DNA from: CALMZY01 sp052033915
GTDB lineage: Bacteria; Verrucomicrobiota; Kiritimatiellia; CAIQIC01; JAGNIJ01
Direction: 5' to 3'
Assembly: GCA_052033915.1 (NCBI GenBank)
Contig: JBPOJF010000006.1
Coordinates: forward strand, 124,001 to 188,000
DNA: 64,000 bases
The translations under genes and the position numbers were made by a program. The first letter of the stretch is position 1, and each line of letters starts with the position of its first letter. The notes beneath the pieces were generated by a model. It was not told the origin of the DNA. It saw only the letters and a list, made by a program, of their open reading frames with translations, and made no database searches. Below, piece by piece: positions 59,092-64,000 of this stretch.

Positions 59092-60174
59092 ATGAAACTG
59101 ATCGACAAATATCTGTTGCGAAACCTGATGGTGCCGCTGTGCTACTGCTTGGTGGCCTTCTCCATGATTTACATCGTGTTCGACCTCTTCGACCACATGT
59201 CCGAATTCATTGACGCGAAGACCCCTCTGGCCGGCGTGGTCAAGTTCTACATCCTCCTCATGCCGTCCGTGCTGATCTTCATCGCGCCCGTTTCGCTGTT
59301 TCTTGCCGTGCTGTACAGCCTCTCGCATCTCACGAAGAACAACGAGCTGACGGCCATGCGTTCCTGCGGGATCAGCCTGCTCCGCATCATGGCGCCGCTG
59401 ATCGGCGTCGGCCTGGCAGCATCGCTGATCGTGAGCGTGATCCATGAAACCATCGGCCCGTGGTCGGCCTACTGGACGGACCAGTTCGTCCGGATCCAGA
59501 AGCACAAGGACGACCAGTCCGTGCATGTCGCGTCGATGCTGGGCCTCGTCAACGAGGTCAAGGGCCGGGACTGGATCATAGAGGAATTCGATACGCGAAC
59601 CTACGAAATGTCCAACGTCACGCTCACCCAGAAGCGGGACGACGGCACGGCCGGGAGAATCCGCGCGCGCCAGGCGCATTGGATGGACGGCCGGTGGTGG
59701 TTCGAGGAACTCGTGACGCAGAACTACGACCGGGACGGCAATCCCATGGGGCCGCCGCAGTTCGAACTGCGGCGGGAAATGAAGGACGTGGAGGAAACCC
59801 CCGCGAACTTCATCAACGAAATCAAGGACCCGGAATTCCTTTCCGCGCGTGAAATCCTCCACTTTCTGGAAACACACCGCCTGTCCGACGAAAAAATTGC
59901 CCAGAGAAAGGTGGATTTCCACAGCCGGCTGGCGATGCCGTGGATGTGCCTCGTTGTCGTTCTTCTCGGCATCCCCTTCGGCGCGCAGACCGGCCGACGC
60001 GGCGCGTTCATCGGCATTGTTCTGGCCCTCGCGCTCTTCTTCGGCCTGTACGTGCTCGTGAACGTCGGGGTCGCGCTCGGCAAAAAGGGAACCCTTGATC
60101 CGTGGCTTGCGGGCTGGCTGCCCAATGTCTTTTTCTTCTGCATCGGCTGCGTGTTGATCTATCGGATGCGATAG
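59092..60174 (+). CDS. LptF/LptG-family lipopolysaccharide export permease
   Basis: 360 residues. MKLIDKYLLRNLMVPLCYCL at the start, three N-terminal helices, a beta-jellyroll periplasmic domain (about 125-255) and three C-terminal helices with KVDFHSRLAMPWMCLVVVLL (and GIPFGAQTGRRG). This is the YjgP/YjgQ family that extracts LPS from the inner membrane with LptB. LptF and LptG cannot be told apart here. Implies an outer membrane. Confidence 0.93.
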   Translation: MKLIDKYLLRNLMVPLCYCLVAFSMIYIVFDLFDHMSEFIDAKTPLAGVVKFYILLMPSVLIFIAPVSLFLAVLYSLSHLTKNNELTAMRSCGISLLRIMAPLIGVGLAASLIVSVIHETIGPWSAYWTDQFVRIQKHKDDQSVHVASMLGLVNEVKGRDWIIEEFDTRTYEMSNVTLTQKRDDGTAGRIRARQAHWMDGRWWFEELVTQNYDRDGNPMGPPQFELRREMKDVEETPANFINEIKDPEFLSAREILHFLETHRLSDEKIAQRKVDFHSRLAMPWMCLVVVLLGIPFGAQTGRRGAFIGIVLALALFFGLYVLVNVGVALGKKGTLDPWLAGWLPNVFFFCIGCVLIYRMR

Positions 60175-60266
60175 GTCCGGCGGGTCGCTCATTTGACACC
60201 TCTGCGCCCGCGTGCTACATTAGATTCCGTCCGGATCGTTGCGGATTCGTGTGAGCTGAGACCCTC

Positions 60267-60632
60267 ATGCAACATTCTGAAAACAGCACGGGTTTGCAGA
60301 GCCGCCCCGTCACCGTGGTCTTTGACACGCGGGAAACCCTGAAACAACCCGAGAACTTCCGCGTATGCCCGCTGGGCATTCAGCTTTACTCGTCGAAGCC
60401 GATGCCCGAGTTTGAAATCCTGGAATTCAACATCCGTATTCCGGACACCGATTGCGGCCGGAAAGAGGACATCCGGTGTACCGGGGTGGTTGTCCGCTGC
60501 GCCAGGGATGTAGAGCAGTCTCTCTACCGCGTCTGGGTCAAATTCCTTGATCTCCCCGAAACCCAGATGAACCAGCTCGAGTGTCTTTCAAAAAAGGCGA
60601 AGCTCAAATGTCCCTATTGCATGAACTACTAA
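60267..60632 (+). CDS. small PilZ-like protein coupled to pilT
   Basis: 121 residues. A beta-rich core (FEILEFNIRIP, RCTGVVVRCARD, YRVWVKFLDLPE) follows the late part of a PilZ fold (LxIP...GxVVRC...YxVxVxF), but the RxxxR and D/NxSxxG c-di-GMP motifs are absent. It ends in a Cys pair (KLKCPYCMNY). It overlaps the pilT start by 25 bases, so it is probably a pilus-retraction partner or regulator. Confidence 0.72.
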   Translation: MQHSENSTGLQSRPVTVVFDTRETLKQPENFRVCPLGIQLYSSKPMPEFEILEFNIRIPDTDCGRKEDIRCTGVVVRCARDVEQSLYRVWVKFLDLPETQMNQLECLSKKAKLKCPYCMNY

Positions 60633-61699
60633 TCCGCGCGGCCGAGCTGGATGCTTCAGACATCCACCTGAAGGTCAACGAGCAGGCCATTTTCCGGGTT
60701 CACGCCAACCTGATCGACAGCGGATCGCCGGTCATCACCGGGGATCTCATGGCCGAACTCATCGACGAGATGCTGCCGACCCACACGAAGAAGCAATACG
60801 AGCAGAGACACGAGGTGGACTTCTCGATGGAAGAGGTGGAAGTCGGGCGCTACCGCGTGAACATCTTTCTGAGCCAGGGCCTTCCCTGCGTCGCGATGCG
60901 CCACGTGAAGACCAACATTCCCTCGTTCGAAGAGCTCCACCTGCCGCCCATTCTGAAGGACATCGCCGCCTCGAAGCGCGGCATCGTGCTCGCCACGGGC
61001 ACCACCGGCAGCGGCAAGTCCACCACGCTGGCCGCCATGATCCAGCACATCAACGTGATGGAGAAACGCCGCATCATCACAGTGGAAGACCCGATCGAAT
61101 ACGTGTTCGAGGACGATCAGTCGATTATCTCGCAGCGCGAAGTCGGCCTCGATACGGTCTCATTTCACGCGGCACTGAAGTATATCCTGCGGCAGGATCC
61201 CGACGTGATCATGGTCGGCGAAATGCGTGACGCCGAAAGCTTCTCGGCGGCCCTCGTCGCCTCGGAAACCGGCCACCTCGTGTTCAGCACCGTGCACACC
61301 GACACGGCCTCCCAGACCGTCTCCCGTATCCTGAACTTCTTCCCCTTCACGGAACGCGACCAGGTCCGCATGAGCCTGGCCACGAACCTGCGCGCGGTCA
61401 TGTGCCAGCGCCTGATCCCCAGCATCCAGGGCGGCGTCGTTCCCGCGATCGAAATCATGGTGAATACGCCGACCGTGCGGAAGCTCATGGAGAAGAACCA
61501 GTTGGAGAAGCTCTCCGCGGCCATCGAAACGGGAAGCGAAGACGGCATGCAGACCTTCAACCAGGCAATCTACCATATGATCCGGAACGGCATGATCACC
61601 GAAGACGAAGGCATGCCGCGCGCCACCAACCCCGAGACGCTCAAGATGAACTTGAAGGGCATCTTCCTCGACGAGGCGCGGCGGATTCTGTCTACGTAA
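60608..61699 (+). CDS. pilT: type IV pilus retraction ATPase PilT
   Basis: 363 residues from ATG 60608. N-terminal PAS-like domain (ASDIHLKVN, FRVHANL), Walker A GTTGSGKST (131-139), Asp box ITVEDPIEYVF, Walker B DPDVIMVGEMRD (197-208), His box TGHLVFSTVHT. PilT/PilU-type C-terminus. It retracts type IV pili for motility or DNA uptake; comEC at 11.4-13.8 kb may use it. Confidence 0.95.
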   Translation: MSLLHELLIRAAELDASDIHLKVNEQAIFRVHANLIDSGSPVITGDLMAELIDEMLPTHTKKQYEQRHEVDFSMEEVEVGRYRVNIFLSQGLPCVAMRHVKTNIPSFEELHLPPILKDIAASKRGIVLATGTTGSGKSTTLAAMIQHINVMEKRRIITVEDPIEYVFEDDQSIISQREVGLDTVSFHAALKYILRQDPDVIMVGEMRDAESFSAALVASETGHLVFSTVHTDTASQTVSRILNFFPFTERDQVRMSLATNLRAVMCQRLIPSIQGGVVPAIEIMVNTPTVRKLMEKNQLEKLSAAIETGSEDGMQTFNQAIYHMIRNGMITEDEGMPRATNPETLKMNLKGIFLDEARRILST

Positions 61700-61753
61700 A
61701 GTCCAACGTCCAAAGTCGAAGACGCATTGTCTATTGGTCCGCAGACTTTGGAC
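61700..61753. repeat. GTCCAAAGTC-family repeat hairpin, locus 2
   Basis: GTCCAAAGTC at 61708-61717 and its perfect inverse GACTTTGGAC at 61744-61753, with AGTCCAACG before and an inner AGAC/GTCT stem. It fills exactly the 54 bases between the convergent stop codons of pilT and the radical SAM gene, so it is a likely bidirectional terminator. Confidence 0.8.
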
Positions 61754-62857
61754 TCATCCGTAATCCTCCATCGACACCGGCATGCACCTCGCCCCCCACG
61801 TTCCCGGCCCGTCCTCGAACACCCCCGCACACGGCGTGCCGCAGGACCCGCAGCGGCCCTTGGCATCCAGGTTCCACTCCGTCAGATGGAGCCCGTCTCG
61901 GCCGATCAATCGCCTGCCGCACTCGTGGCAGTACGTGCTACCGCCCTCCTCGTCGCTGATATTGCCGGTGTACACGTATCGGAGCCCGTTTCGCAGGGCA
62001 ATGCGCCGCGACTCGGCCAGCGTTGCCGGCAAAGTCGGCCGCGCTTCGGACAGGGTCCAGGCGGGATGAAACGCCGTGAAATGAATCGGCGTGTCGGGCC
62101 CCAGTTCCCGGACGACCCATTGCGATAACCGCTCGATCTCTTCCGGCGAATCGTTCTCGTGCGGCACCAGCAGGGTCGTCAGTTCGATCCAGACGCTCGT
62201 GCGCCGCTTCAGATAGATCAGCGTATCGAGAACCGTCTGCAGATCGCCGCCGCAGAGCCTGCGGTAGAACTCCTCGGTGAACGCCTTCAGATCCACGTTC
62301 GCCGCATCCATGTGCGCGAAGAACTCCTCGCGCGCGCCTTCGCTGACGTGGCCGGCCGTCACAGCCACGGTCTTGATGTTCCGCTTGCGACATTCCTTCG
62401 CGACATCCACGGCGTATTCCAGGAAGACAACCGGGTCGTTGTACGTGAAAGCCACGCTCCGACAGCGAAGCGCCTCGGCCGCGCGCGCGATGGTTTCGGG
62501 CGACGCCTCTTCCGCGAGCGTCTCCATCTCGCGCGAACGGCTGATACGCCAGTTCTGGCAGAACGAGCAGGTCAGGTTGCAACCGGCGGTCCCGAACGAC
62601 AGGATCGCCGTGCCGGGAAGGAACTGGTTGAGCGGCTTCTTCTCGATCGGATCCACGCAAAACCCGCTCGACCGGCCGTACGTCGCCAGCACCACCCTCC
62701 CCCCCTCGGCCATGCGCACGAAGCACCGCCCACGCCGACCGTCCTTCAATGCGCAGCGATTGGGACACACCTCGCACTGCACCCGGCCGCCGTCCAGCTT
62801 GCGCCAGAACTTCGTCGGTACAACAGGACCTGGAGGATAGACAGACATATCAGCCAC
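61754..62857 (-). CDS. amrS: AmmeMemoRadiSam system radical SAM enzyme
   Basis: 367 residues. Radical SAM cluster motif CNLTCSFC (C93, C97, C100) followed by QNW, an N-terminal Cys cluster (CEVCPNRC...GRC at 28-45), the VAFTYNDPVVFLEYAVDVAK and FTAFHPAW segments, and a C-terminal zinc-like motif (YCHECG...CGSCGTPC). This is the radical SAM member of the AmmeMemoRadiSam three-gene system, whose product is not known. The Memo partner is divergently encoded 150 bases away. Confidence 0.93.
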   Translation of the reverse strand: MADMSVYPPGPVVPTKFWRKLDGGRVQCEVCPNRCALKDGRRGRCFVRMAEGGRVVLATYGRSSGFCVDPIEKKPLNQFLPGTAILSFGTAGCNLTCSFCQNWRISRSREMETLAEEASPETIARAAEALRCRSVAFTYNDPVVFLEYAVDVAKECRKRNIKTVAVTAGHVSEGAREEFFAHMDAANVDLKAFTEEFYRRLCGGDLQTVLDTLIYLKRRTSVWIELTTLLVPHENDSPEEIERLSQWVVRELGPDTPIHFTAFHPAWTLSEARPTLPATLAESRRIALRNGLRYVYTGNISDEEGGSTYCHECGRRLIGRDGLHLTEWNLDAKGRCGSCGTPCAGVFEDGPGTWGARCMPVSMEDYG

Positions 62858-62893
62858 CCGGTTGAAGTATAAACCGGCCAGGGATCAGTGTCT

Positions 62894-62968
62894 AATGCCG
62901 GGAATGACAAATGGGGTCATTCGGCATTCATTAAGACATCCGGATTTCGTCATTTGGCATTTGAATTG
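62894..62968. repeat. ATGACGAATGACGAA-family repeat, locus 2
   Basis: AATGCCG-GG-AATGAC, 7-base loop, GTCATT-CGGCATT forms a stem at 62894-62928, followed by the inverted words TTCGTCATTTGGCATT. It shares the GGATTTCGTCATT block with locus 1 at 46866. It lies between divergent genes, so the promoters must flank or overlap it. Confidence 0.7.
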
Positions 62969-63010
62969 ATTATCTTTCGCCGCGTTGTACGCTGGACTGG
63001 AGGCATTTCC

Positions 63011-63838
63011 ATGAAGCCATTGTCCATTCGCAGGCCCGCCGTCGCCGGGTCGTTCTATCCAAATGACCCCGCCGAACTGCGCGAGATGATCCGCGGATTT
63101 CTGAAACAGGCCAAGCCGTCGGGCGTTGCGCCAAAAGCCGTCATCGCCCCGCACGCCGGCTACATCTACTCCGGCCCGATCGCGGCTTCGGCCTACGCCC
63201 AGATCGCGCCGGCCCGGAGAAAAATCCGGCGCGTTGTCCTGCTCGGGCCATCCCACCGCGTGCCGTTTTGCGGCCTCGCGGCAACCCGCGCGGATGCATT
63301 CGCCACGCCGCTCGGAAATATCCCGATCGACAAGTCCGCCTTCGATCAGATCAAGGACTTGCCGCAGGTCGCGGTCATTGATTCCGCCCACGCCCGAGAA
63401 CACAGCCTGGAAGTTCACCTGCCGTTTCTTCAGGAAGTCCTCGGCGATTTCCGCCTGGCGCCGCTTGCCGTCGGCGACGCGACGGCCGAGGAAGTGGCGG
63501 ATGTTCTGGAGGAACTCTGGGGCGGCCCCGAAACCCTGATCGTGATCAGCTCCGATCTCAGCCACTACCACGATTACCGGACCGCCGGAATGATGGACCG
63601 CGCCGCATCCAAGGCCATCGAATCGCTCCGGCCGGAGGAAATCGACTGCGAACAGGCGTGCGGCCGCATTCCGATCTCCGGCCTGCTCGTGGCTGCCAAG
63701 CGGCATGGCCTGTGCGCACACACTCTCGATTTAAGAAACTCCGGCGACACCGCCGGACCCAGAGACGAAGTGGTGGGCTACGGCGCGTGGGCGTTCGCGG
63801 AGAAACCGGAAACTGGAAACCGGAAACCTGAGACCTGA
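63011..63838 (+). CDS. amrB: AmmeMemoRadiSam system protein B (Memo family)
   Basis: 275 residues from ATG 63011; the longer frame would read through a repeat. RRPAVAGSFYPNDPAELREM, IAPHAGYIYSGPIAASAYAQ (H48), LLGPSHRVPF, HAREHSLEVHLPFLQ and VISSDLSHYHDY give the conserved His/Asp metal-binding set of Memo/class III dioxygenase-like proteins. The last dozen residues (EKPETGNRKPET) are encoded by a dispersed repeat. The AMMECR1 member is not in the window. Confidence 0.93.
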   Translation: MKPLSIRRPAVAGSFYPNDPAELREMIRGFLKQAKPSGVAPKAVIAPHAGYIYSGPIAASAYAQIAPARRKIRRVVLLGPSHRVPFCGLAATRADAFATPLGNIPIDKSAFDQIKDLPQVAVIDSAHAREHSLEVHLPFLQEVLGDFRLAPLAVGDATAEEVADVLEELWGGPETLIVISSDLSHYHDYRTAGMMDRAASKAIESLRPEEIDCEQACGRIPISGLLVAAKRHGLCAHTLDLRNSGDTAGPRDEVVGYGAWAFAEKPETGNRKPET

Positions 63839-63894
63839 GTTGGAGGCGTCTGCGTCCTTGCTTCTTCACTCCGGTTTCCGGTTTCAGGTTTCCA
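63802..63894. repeat. GGTTTCCGGTTTCAG-family repeat hairpin, end of Memo
   Basis: Left arm of GAAACCGGAAACTGGAAACC words (63802-63840) and right arm CCGGTTTCCGGTTTCAGG followed by TTTCC (63871-63893) form a long hairpin. The left arm encodes the end and stop of Memo, and the right arm ends at the pdxH stop codon. Confidence 0.8.
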
Positions 63895-64000
63895 TCACGG
63901 CGATAGCCGCGACATTTTCCAACCGCCGGCCTCGCGTATAAAGCACAGCCGGTCGTGAAGCCGGCTCGGCCGCCCCTGCCAGAATTCGATGCGGTCCGGA
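63895..64000 (-). CDS. pdxH: pyridoxamine 5'-phosphate oxidase, C-terminal end only
   Basis: The last 34 codons of a minus-strand gene cut by the window edge. The translation PDRIEFWQGRPSRLHDRLCF and the ending GGWKMSRLSP matches the strongly conserved PdxH C-terminus (IEFWQG...RLHDR...W...RLxP), which binds substrate pyridoxal phosphate. The enzyme completes vitamin B6 salvage. Too little is present to judge more. Confidence 0.85.
   Translation of the reverse strand, partial: PDRIEFWQGRPSRLHDRLCFIREAGGWKMSRLSP

Noticed and set aside
62888..63010. N-terminal extension of Memo
   Set aside because: It would translate the intergenic repeat; the Memo family starts with the RRPAVAGSFYP region just after ATG 63011.

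Overview
The window is GC-rich, densely coded bacterial chromosome with no rRNA, phage, IS element or CRISPR. Several features point to the PVC superphylum, most likely Kiritimatiellota, Lentisphaerota or Verrucomicrobiota. These are a GreA-type factor with a very long N-terminal extension as in Chlamydia, a PEP-CTERM surface protein, a secreted protein resembling the Verrucomicrobia-type TIGR02597 family, many TPR envelope proteins, and an ExbB/ExbD/ExbD cluster with a cyclase-like toroid protein. LptF/G, TRAP and Tol/Exb-like machinery imply a Gram-negative envelope. The assignment is inferred from gene content, not from a phylogenetic marker search.

Layout. 0-2.7 kb: truncated ABC-2 permease and a coupled unknown protein. 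2.7-4.5 kb: TPP riboswitch and a ThiD-ThiE fusion. 4.5-9 kb (minus): membrane-tailed response regulator, tRNA-Gly, degenerate hybrid histidine kinase, tsaD, C-terminal processing protease. 9-11.4 kb: two paralogous membrane TPR proteins, converging on comEC and a second thiD. 14.7-16 kb: coiled-coil protein, 43-residue membrane peptide and small lipoprotein, translationally coupled. 16-18.2 kb: leuB-asd. 18.3-22.2 kb: methyltransferase-glycosyltransferase fusion, methyltransferase, TMTC-like membrane/TPR protein. 22.2-25.7 kb: TRAP transporter with UspA. 25.7-27.3 kb: ECF sigma, anti-sigma and a secreted protein. 27.4-32.75 kb: phosphoesterase, malQ, GtrA and the long GreA-like protein. 33-34.5 kb: AT-richer surface-protein pair with a strong terminator. 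34.5-38.3 kb: pseudouridine synthase, infA, an unknown protein, mutL. 38.4-45.2 kb (minus): two TPR proteins, ExbB, two ExbD and a TonB-anchored toroid protein. 45.3-49.8 kb: panE, ruvC, yebC, EF-G-like factor. 50-57.8 kb (minus): gap-pgk-tpiA-secG followed by oppA-oppB-oppC. 57.9-61.7 kb: a protein combining RNA polymerase alpha-CTD-like and sigma region 4-like domains, an LptF/G permease, a PilZ-like protein and pilT. 61.7-64 kb: AmmeMemoRadiSam radical SAM enzyme and Memo, then the end of pdxH.

The most unusual signal is the set of dispersed word repeats. One family consists of groups of palindromes (TTTCCAA-n3-TTGGAAA) that lie in frame inside two unrelated genes and once between genes. 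Because the palindrome has no stop codon in any frame, it is read as FPxLGK, FSxxWK or FxxLEK. Four other families (GTCCAAAGTC, GGTTTCCGGTTTCAG, ATGACGAATGACGAA, GGAGTGCCGGAGTG) form hairpins that fill the exact gaps between genes and in places encode gene termini. The strongest candidates for undescribed biology are this repeat system, the Exb-driven toroid machine, and the alpha-CTD/sigma-4 fusion regulator.
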